64,000 bases of DNA from Chryseobacterium geocarposphaerae (GCF_002797535.1 NZ_PGFD01000001.1:992001-1056000); one strand, 5' to 3'; shown: positions 17,524-26,811, counted from the first letter of the stretch. Numbers and translations: made by a program. Notes: a model not told the origin generated them from the sequence alone.

Positions 17524-18666
17524 ATGTCATTTGAATCTCTGGGATTATCATCCAATATTATCCGTTCTGTTAAAAAATTAGGATATTTAAAGCCGTTCCC
17601 TATTCAGGAGCAAGCCGTTCCGGTTATTTTGCAAGGTAAAGATCTGATGGGAATTGCACAGACAGGTTCCGGAAAAACGGCTTGTTTTGTGATGCCGATC
17701 TTAGAAAAACTACAAAATACCGAAGTTAAAAAAGACAGAAATGTTCAGGTTTTAATTTTGGTTCCTACAAGAGAATTAGCGATTCAGATTGATGAAGTTT
17801 TCAGAGCTTTTACAGAAAACTTAAAACGTGAAGTCCGTACCATGGCTGTTTATGGAGGTGTTTCCATCAATCCGCAAATGAAGGGTACATTTGGAGTAGA
17901 AGTTCTTATTGCCACACCAGGTCGTTTACTGGATCTTATTGAGCACAATGCATTGAGTATTTCCAGAATCCAGCATTTAGTGATTGACGAAGCTGATAAG
18001 ATGTTTCAATTAGGTTTTGGTGAAGAAATGAATAAGCTTTTTGCCATGATGCCTGTAGCAAAGCAAGTAACGTTGTTTTCCGCAACATTAAATGATAAGA
18101 TTTCTGAAATGAAGGAGCGATTGTCCATCAACCCTACGATTATTGAAATCAAAAAGCAGGAAGTTGAATTGGATAATATCGAGCAGTTGGCTTATCATGT
18201 TGCTCCGGAAAATAAAGGTCCTTTTTTACGGTATTTAATTAAAGAAAGAAACGTTGAAAAAGCTTTAATTTTTGTTTCCTCTACAAGGTCTGCAGATAAC
18301 CTGGTAGAAAAGCTGAAAAAGAATAAAATAAAAGCGGTGGCCATTCACAGTCAGAAATCTCAGGGTGCCCGTAGAAATAATCTAGAAGAATTTAAAGGAA
18401 AAGGAGCTCAGATTCTGGTTGCTACAGATTTAATCGGCCGTGGAATCCATATTGATTCTTTACCTTATGTTATCAATTATGAACTGCCACGTTCACCTTT
18501 AGACTACGTTCACCGTATCGGTAGAACAGGACGTGCCAATGAAAAAGGAACAGCAATTAGCATTCTTACTGATGAAGAATTACAGCATTTTCGTGTGATC
18601 CAGAAAAAAATGGGGAAAAAAGTGACCTTGCAAAGAACAGAGGACATTAATCTACATGGTTATTAG
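17524..18666 (+). CDS. DEAD-box RNA helicase, short form
   Basis: 380 aa. ATP-dependent RNA unwinding. Q-motif region FPIQEQAVP, motif I AQTGSGKT (45-52), PTRELA, DEAD box in VIDEADKMF, SAT in TLFSATLND, and motif VI HRIGRTGRA are all intact. The protein stops soon after the helicase core, without the basic RhlE-type C-terminal tail, so substrate targeting is not obvious. It has its own promoter and terminator and is bracketed by a duplicated 26-base intergenic sequence. Confidence 0.94.
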   Translation: MSFESLGLSSNIIRSVKKLGYLKPFPIQEQAVPVILQGKDLMGIAQTGSGKTACFVMPILEKLQNTEVKKDRNVQVLILVPTRELAIQIDEVFRAFTENLKREVRTMAVYGGVSINPQMKGTFGVEVLIATPGRLLDLIEHNALSISRIQHLVIDEADKMFQLGFGEEMNKLFAMMPVAKQVTLFSATLNDKISEMKERLSINPTIIEIKKQEVELDNIEQLAYHVAPENKGPFLRYLIKERNVEKALIFVSSTRSADNLVEKLKKNKIKAVAIHSQKSQGARRNNLEEFKGKGAQILVATDLIGRGIHIDSLPYVINYELPRSPLDYVHRIGRTGRANEKGTAISILTDEELQHFRVIQKKMGKKVTLQRTEDINLHGY

Positions 18667-18681
18667 TCTTTCAGATTAAAT

Positions 18682-18719
18682 AAAAAAAGCTTCAGTTTTT
18701 ATAGAATTGAAGCTTTTTT
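18682..18719 (+). terminator. Terminator of the helicase gene
   Basis: AAAAAAGCTTCA pairs with TGAAGCTTTTTT around a 13-base loop. Confidence 0.85.
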
Positions 18720-18737
18720 CATAGGTGAAGTTCTTGG

Positions 18738-18763
18738 ATTTTTGATAAATTTACAGAAACTAA
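18738..18763. repeat. Duplicated intergenic sequence, copy 2 (downstream of helicase gene)
   Basis: Pairs with 17387-17412 (25 of 26 identical). Here it lies about 55 bases before the YfiT-like gene. Its core TAAATTTA is palindromic. Confidence 0.55.
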
Positions 18764-18817
18764 ATTGTCCTAAATTATCGTATTTAAGAGACATTTTTTT
18801 TAATCAACAGAGTATTT

Positions 18818-19354
18818 ATGAATGATTTAAATTTAAAAAAATTTCCAATAGGAGAGTTTCTTCAGCCTGAAAACATTAGCCGAGAAGAATTATCCGATGC
18901 TATAGATGTTATCAGCGATTTCCCTAAAAGATTAAAAAAACTGGTAGAAAACTGGTCAGATGAGCAATTAGATACTCCTTACAGAGAAGGAGGATGGACA
19001 GTCCGACAGCTTATTAATCATATTGCAGACAGCCATATCAACAGCTTTACAAGATTTAAATTGGCATTAACAGAAGATAATCCTACCATAAAACCTTATG
19101 AAGAAGCAAAATGGGCTGAATTGGCAGACAGTGTAACGATGACTATAAAACCGGCTCTAAGAATGATTAAAGGAACTCACCAAAGATGGTCTGTTTTATT
19201 AAAAAGTTTGTCCGAAGAACAATTTAACAGAACATTTCATCATCCGGAACAAAATATCAATTATACTCTAAAAAACTGTACTGCTTTATACGCATGGCAT
19301 TGTAATCACCATTTTGCTCATATCGAAAATCTGAAGATCGAAAAAGGTTGGTAA
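18818..19354 (+). CDS. YfiT/BstA-like DinB-fold protein, probable bacillithiol transferase
   Basis: 178 aa. The start FPIGEFLQPENISREEL and the core YREGGWTVRQLINHIADSHINSF are typical of the YfiT branch of the DinB superfamily. The three metal-binding histidines are visible: one in LINHIADSH and two in the C-terminal AWHCNHHFAH. Members of this branch (BstA) conjugate bacillithiol to electrophiles. The genes that follow overlap, and one is the bacillithiol-associated YtxJ, which supports that role. Substrate unknown. Confidence 0.87.
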   Translation: MNDLNLKKFPIGEFLQPENISREELSDAIDVISDFPKRLKKLVENWSDEQLDTPYREGGWTVRQLINHIADSHINSFTRFKLALTEDNPTIKPYEEAKWAELADSVTMTIKPALRMIKGTHQRWSVLLKSLSEEQFNRTFHHPEQNINYTLKNCTALYAWHCNHHFAHIENLKIEKGW

Positions 19355-19809
19355 AAAAAACGCTTCATAACAAAGTTTTTTTTGATGAAATTAAGTCAAG
19401 AATCAGCAATCTGTCAGCTGATTCCGAAAAAAAATGGGGTAAGATGAATGCTGCTCAAATGCTGTATCACTGCGATTTGGTATTGCAAATTCCTCTTCAG
19501 AAAATTGAACTTCAAAAGATTAATTATATTTTCAGAGCGATAGGAATTATCACAAAAAAAGAAATGCACATTTTTAATAACGGAATTCCTCACAATATGC
19601 CTACTTTTCAAAAACTAATCGTTAATTTTGAATGTAGTTTTGAGGAAGCCCGAAACAATCTTTTAAAAACATTGGATTTTTACTGGGATTCCTTTGAAAA
19701 ACAGAGTTTACCCAAAGAACATATTCTTTTTGGAGCCATGAAGGAAAAGGATTGGGGTTTTTTGGAATATAAACACCTCGACCATCATCTTAAACAATTT
19801 AATGTATGA
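19348..19809 (+). CDS. DUF1569 family protein (DinB-like fold)
   Basis: 153 aa. The frame opens with TTG at 19348, overlapping the previous stop by seven bases; no ATG occurs before residue 33, and the family needs about 30 residues before its WGKMNAAQMLYHCDLV motif, so TTG is the likely start. A conserved His occurs in YHCD and others at the end (YKHLDHHLKQF). DUF1569 proteins are small relatives of DinB; reaction unknown. It overlaps the next gene by four bases (ATGA), so the products are likely made together. Confidence 0.8.
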   Translation: MVKKTLHNKVFFDEIKSRISNLSADSEKKWGKMNAAQMLYHCDLVLQIPLQKIELQKINYIFRAIGIITKKEMHIFNNGIPHNMPTFQKLIVNFECSFEEARNNLLKTLDFYWDSFEKQSLPKEHILFGAMKEKDWGFLEYKHLDHHLKQFNV

Positions 19810-20192
19810 GTTTTTTTGATAAAATATTCGGAGGAAAAGAGGAAGCGAAAGAGCAAAAATCATTTTGGAAACCAATAGAATCCGAGGATGATCTGAAAAT
19901 TGCCATTGACAATTCTTATGCCTATAAAGTTGCCATATTTAAACATTCAACAAGTTGTTTTATCAGCAAAACAGTGTTGAGGAATTTTGAAAAAGAGATA
20001 GAAAGTCTTGAAAATACAGATGATATAGCAGAACTTTATTTTTTAGATTTACTGGCCTACAGACCTCTTTCCAATAAGATTGCAGAAGATCTTGGAGTAA
20101 GACATGAAAGTCCACAATTACTTGTCGTAGAGAACGGAAAAGTAATTAACAACGCTTCGCATCAAAATATATCTATAAATCAGTTATCATAA
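19806..20192 (+). CDS. ytxJ: YtxJ, bacillithiol-system redox protein
   Basis: 128 aa. Thioredoxin-like fold with one active-site cysteine in KHSTSCFISK (about residue 51), the YtxJ signature, and the cis-Pro region ESPQLLVVENGKV. YtxJ proteins are monothiol bacilliredoxin-like proteins found in bacteria that make bacillithiol. It lies in an overlapping cluster with a BstA-like transferase and a Crp/Fnr regulator. Confidence 0.86.
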   Translation: MSFFDKIFGGKEEAKEQKSFWKPIESEDDLKIAIDNSYAYKVAIFKHSTSCFISKTVLRNFEKEIESLENTDDIAELYFLDLLAYRPLSNKIAEDLGVRHESPQLLVVENGKVINNASHQNISINQLS

Positions 20193-20785
20193 TGAAAAAT
20201 ATTAATACTTATTTAGCAAACATTCTCGAAGTTCCCGTAGAAAATGTAAGCGCATGCAGCCTTCATTATGAAGTAAAAAAAGTAGCTAAAAACGATTTCC
20301 TTTTGCGATACGGAGAAGTCTGCAGATATAACTTCTTTGTAGAAAAAGGCCTGCTTAAGATGTATTCTATCGATAAAAATGGAAAAGAGCACATCATACA
20401 GTTTGCACCGGAAAGTTGGCTGATTTCGGACAGAAGCAGTCTTTATTTCAATGAAAAATCAGTCTATTATATTGAAGCGGTGGAAGATTCCGAAGTGCTT
20501 TTATTACAGCCTGATTTCTTCAAAAAACTGGTAGAACAATTCCCTAATATTGCTCCGAAGAATGATATTTTGCTTCAAAAACATGTAAGAAGCCTTCAAA
20601 ACAGAATCAATTCTTTACTGGGGGAGACCGCAGAAGAAAGATATCTGAGCTTTATTAAAATGTACCCGGATTTACTGTTAAGAGTTCCGCAGTGGATGAT
20701 TGCTTCTTATCTAGGCATTACTCCTGAAAGTTTGAGCCGTGTAAGAAAAGAACTGGCAAAAAAGAATTTTGTAACGAACAAATAA
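20192..20785 (+). CDS. Crp/Fnr family transcription regulator
   Basis: 197 aa. N-terminal cyclic-nucleotide-binding-type beta roll (LRYGEVCRYNFFVEKGLLKMYSID, QFAPESWLISD) and C-terminal helix-turn-helix (VPQWMIASYLGITPESLSRVRKEL). No Fnr-type cysteine cluster is seen, and the cAMP-binding Arg of Crp is not evident. Its ATG shares one base with the ytxJ stop, so it is probably co-transcribed with the bacillithiol-linked genes. Confidence 0.9.
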   Translation: MKNINTYLANILEVPVENVSACSLHYEVKKVAKNDFLLRYGEVCRYNFFVEKGLLKMYSIDKNGKEHIIQFAPESWLISDRSSLYFNEKSVYYIEAVEDSEVLLLQPDFFKKLVEQFPNIAPKNDILLQKHVRSLQNRINSLLGETAEERYLSFIKMYPDLLLRVPQWMIASYLGITPESLSRVRKELAKKNFVTNK

Positions 20786-20840
20786 AGCATGATGCTTTAT
20801 TCGAAATATAAAATCATTTTCTTTTAGAGAATGATTTTTT
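20781..20840. terminator. Paired hairpins between convergent Crp/Fnr and AraC genes
   Basis: A perfect 21-base palindrome AATAAAGCAT-G-ATGCTTTATT at 20781-20801 overlaps the Crp stop. A second stem, AAAATCATT (20810-20818) with AATGATTTTT, ends in a T run. Confidence 0.7.
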
Positions 20841-21991
20841 TATGCACTGATTTCAAAACCAGAATGTTGCTTGTTTTCACTCACAAGGCTTTTGTAATAT
20901 TCTGACGGTGTTTTTCCAATTATTTCTTTAAAATATCGGTTAAAGGACGATTTAGATTTAAAGCCGGCTTCATAAGCAAAGGATAAAAAATTAATATTTT
21001 CACCTTTCTCAATAGCCTTATCAACAATATTTTTGAAATATTCAATACGATACTCGTTGATATAGCGGTAGAATGGTTTATGCTTATAAGCGTTCAGCAT
21101 TTCGCTGATCTGGTATTTGTTAATTTCGGTTTTCAGTGCCAATTGATCGAGATTCAGATCACAATCCCTGTACAATTGTTTTTGCCTTACCGACTGATCC
21201 ATCTTTTGCCAAAGCTCACTGAATTTTATTTCATAATCAACCGTATTTAATATTATATCATTATTACTAAAGCTATGATTGACAAATAGTTGTTCTGCCT
21301 CATTTGAATCAGTTTGCTGAATAGCAACATGCTCGGTCTTTAAACTCTTTCTTACAATTAAAAGACAGATCACCAATAACAAAAAATATGCGGTAGCCCG
21401 TATTGACAGATTGATTATCTGAGCTTCTTCAGGATAGATATAAAGCATTGTTTTGGAAAGTATGACTCCGAATTCCATAAAAAGAATACAATAGGAAATT
21501 CTGGTAATTACATCATATTCAGCCTTTTCAATCTTAGTTTTTCTGACCATTAAAATACTTTTTAAAGGATAATACAGATTAATTGCAAATATTAAATACA
21601 GACTGAAATTATTGTATACATCAAGAAGCCTTTGATCTACATGGTTGAGAATAACAAATACACAGGAAATGGTAAAATAAGCGATCATGAGTACAAAGAG
21701 CGGAATGAAAATAAACCACTTACAGGCAACGGAAAACTCCCTTTTTGTTTTACTCAGAGTATATAGATAAATCAAAGGACCGTAACAAACCCCAATGAAC
21801 GTATTCATCTGCTGTCTGATACTTTCATCAAGAATAAAATTAAAGATGACAAACTTAATCGTCAAATGAACAGCAATCGCTGAAAGCAGAAAAATAAACA
21901 GATAATTCGATACTGATTTTCTCTCTTTGAACTGTAAAAGCCAAAGCGCCACAACTGCCTGAAAAGCCCCAATAATAACTATATATTGCAT
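20840..21991 (-). CDS. Membrane-bound AraC-type regulator (multi-helix N-terminus)
   Basis: 383 aa. The first about 220 residues form six or seven hydrophobic helices (VIIGAFQAVVALWLLQF, FIPLFVLMIAYFTISCVFVIL, AYFLLLVICLLIV). The C-terminus is an AraC helix-turn-helix pair (LNLDQLALKTEINKYQISEMLN, FNRYFKEIIGKTPSEYYKS). This architecture is frequent in Bacteroidota, where such proteins control nearby uptake genes. It is divergent from the TonB receptor/phosphatase pair. Confidence 0.88.
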   Translation of the reverse strand: MQYIVIIGAFQAVVALWLLQFKERKSVSNYLFIFLLSAIAVHLTIKFVIFNFILDESIRQQMNTFIGVCYGPLIYLYTLSKTKREFSVACKWFIFIPLFVLMIAYFTISCVFVILNHVDQRLLDVYNNFSLYLIFAINLYYPLKSILMVRKTKIEKAEYDVITRISYCILFMEFGVILSKTMLYIYPEEAQIINLSIRATAYFLLLVICLLIVRKSLKTEHVAIQQTDSNEAEQLFVNHSFSNNDIILNTVDYEIKFSELWQKMDQSVRQKQLYRDCDLNLDQLALKTEINKYQISEMLNAYKHKPFYRYINEYRIEYFKNIVDKAIEKGENINFLSFAYEAGFKSKSSFNRYFKEIIGKTPSEYYKSLVSENKQHSGFEISA

Positions 21992-22247
21992 TCTTCCTTA
22001 GGTTTTCACAAAATAAATACAAAATCTTTATTTCATCATTCGTAAGTCTGTTATTTATCTATTAAAAATCCTATTTACAATTTAATATTGAGTTCATAAA
22101 TAAATAACAAACAGTTAAACAAATTTAAAATACTGTAAATCAAATATATAAAAGTACAATTCCAACGAGTGACACTTTACAGGAACTGATTTTTTCCCTC
22201 GGACGAAAACAAGTGATTGACATCCCAAATTTGCAACAAAAAAATCT

Positions 22248-25163
22248 ATGAACAATTCAATTGGTTTTTCAAAACAAAAGTCAAGAATCATTCAGATATC
22301 TGCATTTTTCCTGATGGCTTCTTTGGGAACCATTCATGCACAGTCAATCAAAGGAACCATAGTAGGAAAAACAAACGGAGCACTTCCGGGGGCCAATATT
22401 TCAATTGTAGATGCAGATGCAAAAGCAATTTCATCATTAGACGGAGATTTTAACCTTCTTTCTCCAAGATTAGGAGAAATAAATCTGAAAGTTGAATATA
22501 TCGGATATGAAACAAAAATTTTTCCTATTATCATAAAAGAAGGAACAAACGATATTGGCTACATTACGATTGCTCCTGAAGAGAAAAAGAATAAAGAAAA
22601 GGTAAGCGATATTCAGCAGGTGGTTATTTCAAGACCGAATGCTTTAACTCAGGCGAAAGCATACGAGATCAAGAAAAACAATAACGCGATCATGGAAGTC
22701 ATTGCAGCCGATGCCATCGGAAAGCTTCCGGACAGAAATGCAGCTGAAGCCGTACAAAGAGTTCAGGGAGTTGCGGTTGCAAGATATCACGGTGAAGCAG
22801 ATCAGGCTACAGTAAGAGGAACTCCTTTTGCATGGACTTCAGCACTATTCAACGGAAACAGGCTTCCCAGCGCGAATGTTTTAGGAAACAGATCTTTTGT
22901 TTTGGATGTTATTCCTTCTGAACTGATTCAGTTTGTACAGGTTTCAAAAGCAGTGACTCCTGACATGGATGGCGATGCTATTGGCGGAAGCATTAACTTT
23001 ATTACAAGAACAGCACCGACAAAGAAAACTCTTAGCGTAAGTGGTGCAGGAGGCTACAATACTTTTTCACAGAATGCCACTTATAACGGATCTATTGTTT
23101 ATGGTGACCGTTTTTTCAAAAATAAACTGGGAGTTATCCTTTCAGGGGCTATCTGGGACAGACAATGGGGAGCCGATTCATTTGATGTGACTTATAATAC
23201 AGCCTCTTCCAACATTGTTCAAAAAAATTCTATCAGTACCATTATGATGAAACGATATATGGGAACAAGAAGAACAATCGGCTTAAATGGAGGTTTAGAG
23301 TATAAATTGAATGCGAATAATAAAATCTATTTCCGCGGAATGTTTAATAAATTTGACGATATCCGTCCGGTTTATGAATCTTATGTAGACTATAACAACA
23401 GCCGTTATCAGTATAATTTCAGATATTCTCATTATCAAACCGAATTATACGGAATGGAATTAGGAGGCGAGCACTCAGTTTCTAAAAAACTAAACTTAGA
23501 TTGGATGTTAAGTGATTATCAGGCTAAATATTTCCTTGATACGCCTCCGACAAACGATATAAAAGGGCTTCCAATTGCTACTTTCAGACAAAAAATTACC
23601 GGAGGTTTTGCTAATCTTTCGAATGACGGAAAACGCTATTGGAGCTTTGATTCACCGAATGGAGTTGGTGGAGAATATTTGGATTATAGTTCAGATACTG
23701 CCAATCCGAATGAAGTGATGAATGCAGATAAATTATTGCTTTCCCAGCTGGTTATTGCGAAACTTGATAACAATGAGAGAGACAAAATAGCAAGACTGAA
23801 CTTAAAATATGATATGAATTCAAATATCACATTAAAAATTGGAGCAAAATACCGTGAAAAGGATAGAAACAGTACCTATGGTTACAATGCTGTTTATATA
23901 CCCAATGCGGCATTGGGAGTCCCAAATTCTCCGGCGCTATTGGCATTATCTCAGTTATCAACAGATGAACCGCCAAAAGGAACCGCCTTTCTGAACGGAA
24001 TGAACGGAAATTACAGCTCATACATTATGAATGCACCAACTAAGGATCAGCTTTTCCAGATGTATTCTCCTGCATTCTTACAACAATATGGTTTCAGGGA
24101 CCTTTCAAGCGCAGATGCCAATGCTACAAGTGTTTACAACGGAGAAGAAAACGTTTTTACTGCTTACGCCATGGCAGAAATTAAAGCCAGCGATAAATTT
24201 AAGATTGTCGGAGGCTTTAGAAATGAAACAACAAGGCTTACTTTATACGGCTCAAAAGCGACTAAAGAAAATGCGACTTCCACAGTAATCAGTCCGTCAA
24301 CTGTAGAGAGTAATTATAATGCTTTTCTTCCGATGCTTCATTTACGGTATACTATTTCGCCCAAATCAAACATCAGGTTTGCCTATACAAGATCATTCAT
24401 CAGACCGAATTTCGGAGATATGTCTCCGGGGTCGAGTATTGACAATACAACAAGCCCAAATAAAATCACCAGAGGAAACCCGGATCTGAAGCCTACTTTC
24501 AGTCACAATTTTGATTTGATGGGGGAGTATTATTTTGACAATATTGGTATTCTTTCAGGAGGTGTCTTTTATAAAAAGATCTCAGACATCGTTTTTCAGG
24601 ACACCTCCATTATAAATATTAGCGGAACAGATTATATGGTAACCCAGGCTAAAAATCTTAAAGATTCCAATCTCCTTGGTTTTGAAATGGGAATCAATAA
24701 ACGTTTTGATTTTTTACCCGGCTTTTGGAATGGTTTCGGGCTAGAGTTTAACTATACCTATATCGATTCTAAAGTAGATGTTTCAAGGAATGACACCAAC
24801 GGAGCATTGATTACGACAGACCGCACATCGCTTCCGAATCAGTCAAAAAATTTATTTAATACAATTCTTTATTATGAGGGCAATAAAGTCATGATCCGTC
24901 TTGCCGGAAACTTCAGAGGAAAGTCTTTAGAAACAATAAATAAAGATCTTGGCCCTCAATATTATATCTGGTCGGATAAAAACTTCACCGTAGATTTTTC
25001 AGCAAGCTATGACATCAGCAAAAAAGTTAAATTATTTATTGAGTTAAATAATCTAAGTAATGAAAGCTTAAGGCTTTATATGGGGGATAATAAAAAGAGA
25101 ATCACTTCCAATGAATGGTACGGAAGCAGAGGACAATTGGGAATTCGTTGGCAAATATTTTAA
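22248..25163 (+). CDS. TonB-dependent receptor with N-terminal carboxypeptidase-like domain
   Basis: 971 aa. Signal peptide to about residue 32 (ends GTIHAQ). A carboxypeptidase-regulatory-like beta domain covers about 33-115, then the plug (AIGKLPDRNAAEAVQRVQGVAVARYHGEADQATVRGTPF), whose wording matches the subfamily first described in Xanthomonas and Caulobacter, often used for carbohydrates or organic ligands rather than siderophores. The barrel ends in GIRWQIF. Only six bases separate it from an exported phosphatase gene, so the pair probably acts on one phosphorylated substrate. The ligand is unknown. Confidence 0.9.
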   Translation: MNNSIGFSKQKSRIIQISAFFLMASLGTIHAQSIKGTIVGKTNGALPGANISIVDADAKAISSLDGDFNLLSPRLGEINLKVEYIGYETKIFPIIIKEGTNDIGYITIAPEEKKNKEKVSDIQQVVISRPNALTQAKAYEIKKNNNAIMEVIAADAIGKLPDRNAAEAVQRVQGVAVARYHGEADQATVRGTPFAWTSALFNGNRLPSANVLGNRSFVLDVIPSELIQFVQVSKAVTPDMDGDAIGGSINFITRTAPTKKTLSVSGAGGYNTFSQNATYNGSIVYGDRFFKNKLGVILSGAIWDRQWGADSFDVTYNTASSNIVQKNSISTIMMKRYMGTRRTIGLNGGLEYKLNANNKIYFRGMFNKFDDIRPVYESYVDYNNSRYQYNFRYSHYQTELYGMELGGEHSVSKKLNLDWMLSDYQAKYFLDTPPTNDIKGLPIATFRQKITGGFANLSNDGKRYWSFDSPNGVGGEYLDYSSDTANPNEVMNADKLLLSQLVIAKLDNNERDKIARLNLKYDMNSNITLKIGAKYREKDRNSTYGYNAVYIPNAALGVPNSPALLALSQLSTDEPPKGTAFLNGMNGNYSSYIMNAPTKDQLFQMYSPAFLQQYGFRDLSSADANATSVYNGEENVFTAYAMAEIKASDKFKIVGGFRNETTRLTLYGSKATKENATSTVISPSTVESNYNAFLPMLHLRYTISPKSNIRFAYTRSFIRPNFGDMSPGSSIDNTTSPNKITRGNPDLKPTFSHNFDLMGEYYFDNIGILSGGVFYKKISDIVFQDTSIINISGTDYMVTQAKNLKDSNLLGFEMGINKRFDFLPGFWNGFGLEFNYTYIDSKVDVSRNDTNGALITTDRTSLPNQSKNLFNTILYYEGNKVMIRLAGNFRGKSLETINKDLGPQYYIWSDKNFTVDFSASYDISKKVKLFIELNNLSNESLRLYMGDNKKRITSNEWYGSRGQLGIRWQIF

Positions 25164-25169
25164 AATCAT

Positions 25170-25994
25170 ATGAGAAAATTAATCGTGACAATGGCTATTA
25201 CAGCTTTAGGAACAGCATCAAATGCACAAATTAAAGACAGTCTTCGCAGAGTCGTAAAGATGGAAGGAGCATACAATTTCAGAGATACAGGAGGATATAA
25301 AACCTCGGACGGAAAAGAAGTAACATTGGGAAGAGTATTCAGAAGTGATGCTATCGATAAATTATCGGATAAAGATCTGAAAACTTTTAAAGATAAAAAG
25401 ATCGTAACCGTAATAGATTTCAGAGGAATAGAAGAGGCTAAAAAAGCTCCGGACAGGCTTCCTCAGAATACCAATTATCTTATTTGCCCCGCGGGAAGCA
25501 ATAATCTTCCTACAGCACAGGATATGGCAAAGTTTTTAAAAGACAAGAATTTCCTGTTTGATATGTATGGAGAAGGAGGACTCCCTTATTTTGGAGAAAG
25601 ATACAGAGCTTTATTTGTGCAGCTATTGACTTTAAAACCGGATGAAGCCCTGCTTTTCCATTGTACGGGAGGTCGTGACAGAACCGGAATGGCATCAGCT
25701 TTATTCTTATATATTTTAGGAGTTCCTCAAGACATTATTGAAAGTGATTATGTAGCTTCAAATTATTATCTGGCAAAAAATCCAACGATGAGAGGAATGT
25801 ATTCGGGGCTTTCAAAAATGTCGGGACTGACGGAAGCAGAAATCAAGCAGCAGATGGAGTTAAGACCGGAACTAATCAGAAACTTTTTTACAGCCATCAA
25901 TAAGAAATACGGAAGCGTAGAAAATTTCTTCCAGGTTGAAATGGGGATGGGACCGAGAGAAATTGCCGTTTTAAAACAGAAATATCTTAAGTAA
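25170..25994 (+). CDS. Exported tyrosine-phosphatase-family enzyme (LptA type)
   Basis: 274 aa with a signal peptide (MRKLIVTMAITALGTASNAQ). The P-loop is HCTGGRDRTG with nucleophile Cys165 and Arg171 (CX5R), in the Tyr_phosphatase_3 / Listeria LptA style. The N-terminal NFRDTGGYKTSDGKEVTLGRVFRSDA is a family hallmark. Such enzymes act on phosphotyrosine, phosphoserine or phosphoinositides. Secretion and the adjoining TonB receptor argue for removing phosphate from an imported ester in the periplasm rather than signalling. Confidence 0.88.
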   Translation: MRKLIVTMAITALGTASNAQIKDSLRRVVKMEGAYNFRDTGGYKTSDGKEVTLGRVFRSDAIDKLSDKDLKTFKDKKIVTVIDFRGIEEAKKAPDRLPQNTNYLICPAGSNNLPTAQDMAKFLKDKNFLFDMYGEGGLPYFGERYRALFVQLLTLKPDEALLFHCTGGRDRTGMASALFLYILGVPQDIIESDYVASNYYLAKNPTMRGMYSGLSKMSGLTEAEIKQQMELRPELIRNFFTAINKKYGSVENFFQVEMGMGPREIAVLKQKYLK

Positions 25995-26106
25995 TCGATT
26001 GTGAATTATCAATTCGCTTCGCTTGTTAATTTAAACTTGCTTTAAATCTATTCTTGACTTGCATTAGCAATTTACTATAAAAAATACTTAGTTAGATTTT
26101 TTATTA

Positions 26107-26141
26107 AAATAAGCCGTGCAGAATGTTCTCACGGCTTATTT
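26107..26141. terminator. Terminator shared by phosphatase and rhodanese genes
   Basis: AAATAAGCCGTG (26107-26118) pairs perfectly with CACGGCTTATTT (26130-26141). The TAA stop codon of the rhodanese gene (26136-26138 on the minus strand) lies inside the stem. Confidence 0.8.
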
Positions 26142-26510
26142 ATTTTCTGAAACTTTTAAATTAAAACTTTTCTGAAGATCACTCCATGCTCCGCCGTTAT
26201 ACACGTGTTTAAAGCCTTTTTCCTTTAAAATAGTTTCCACTTTTACACTTCTCAAACCATGTGAACAAACTGTGATATACGTTTTATTGGGATCAAGTTC
26301 AGTATATCTTTCTCTGATCGTTCCTAAAGAAATATTTTTTGATCCTTCAATATGACCGGTTTCATATTCTTTTTCAGTTCTTACATCCAGAATAATGGCT
26401 CCTTTTTTAATTAATCGATCCAAACCATCATCCAGCGTCTGGTATTTGTATACGCGATACACAATATAGATCAGTAAAGCGATTCCACAGAAAATCAACG
26501 TATTTTTCAT
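26136..26510 (-). CDS. Membrane-anchored rhodanese-like protein
   Basis: 124 aa. One N-terminal membrane helix (LIFCGIALLIYIVYRVY), then a rhodanese domain (AIILDVRTEKEYETGHIEGSKNISLG) with active-site loop CSHGLRS carrying the sulfur-accepting Cys. It should hold persulfide sulfur at the membrane surface. Its ATG overlaps the stop of the DUF3817 gene by four bases. Last gene of the TetR operon. Confidence 0.88.
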   Translation of the reverse strand: MKNTLIFCGIALLIYIVYRVYKYQTLDDGLDRLIKKGAIILDVRTEKEYETGHIEGSKNISLGTIRERYTELDPNKTYITVCSHGLRSVKVETILKEKGFKHVYNGGAWSDLQKSFNLKVSENK

Positions 26511-26809
26511 AATCTGCTTAATATTTTTCTGTCAATATAAAATGTTCCGAACGGAATTATGCACGCTAAAAGCACTTTCCAGGTCGTTTCTTTAAACTTC
26601 CAGTTTTGTTCAACTCCAACACTTAAAGTATTGAATAAAAACAATAGAAACAGAGAACCGTGAATAGGTCCCATCATTTTCACAAAGGCAGGATTATCAA
26701 ATCCATACTTCATGGGAACCGCTATAAATACTAAGGTTAATAATGAAATTCCTTCAAGAATCGCAATAATTCTTAAACGTCCGATTTTGGTTTTCAATAA
26801 ATCAATCAT
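26507..26809 (-). CDS. DUF3817 family small membrane protein
   Basis: 100 aa, three hydrophobic helices. The pattern LEGISLLTLVFIAVPMKYG and GPIHGSLFLLFLFNTL is the DUF3817 signature. Function unknown. It sits two bases after the preceding membrane gene and overlaps the rhodanese gene. Confidence 0.82.
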   Translation of the reverse strand: MIDLLKTKIGRLRIIAILEGISLLTLVFIAVPMKYGFDNPAFVKMMGPIHGSLFLLFLFNTLSVGVEQNWKFKETTWKVLLACIIPFGTFYIDRKILSRL

Positions 26810-26811
26810 AA

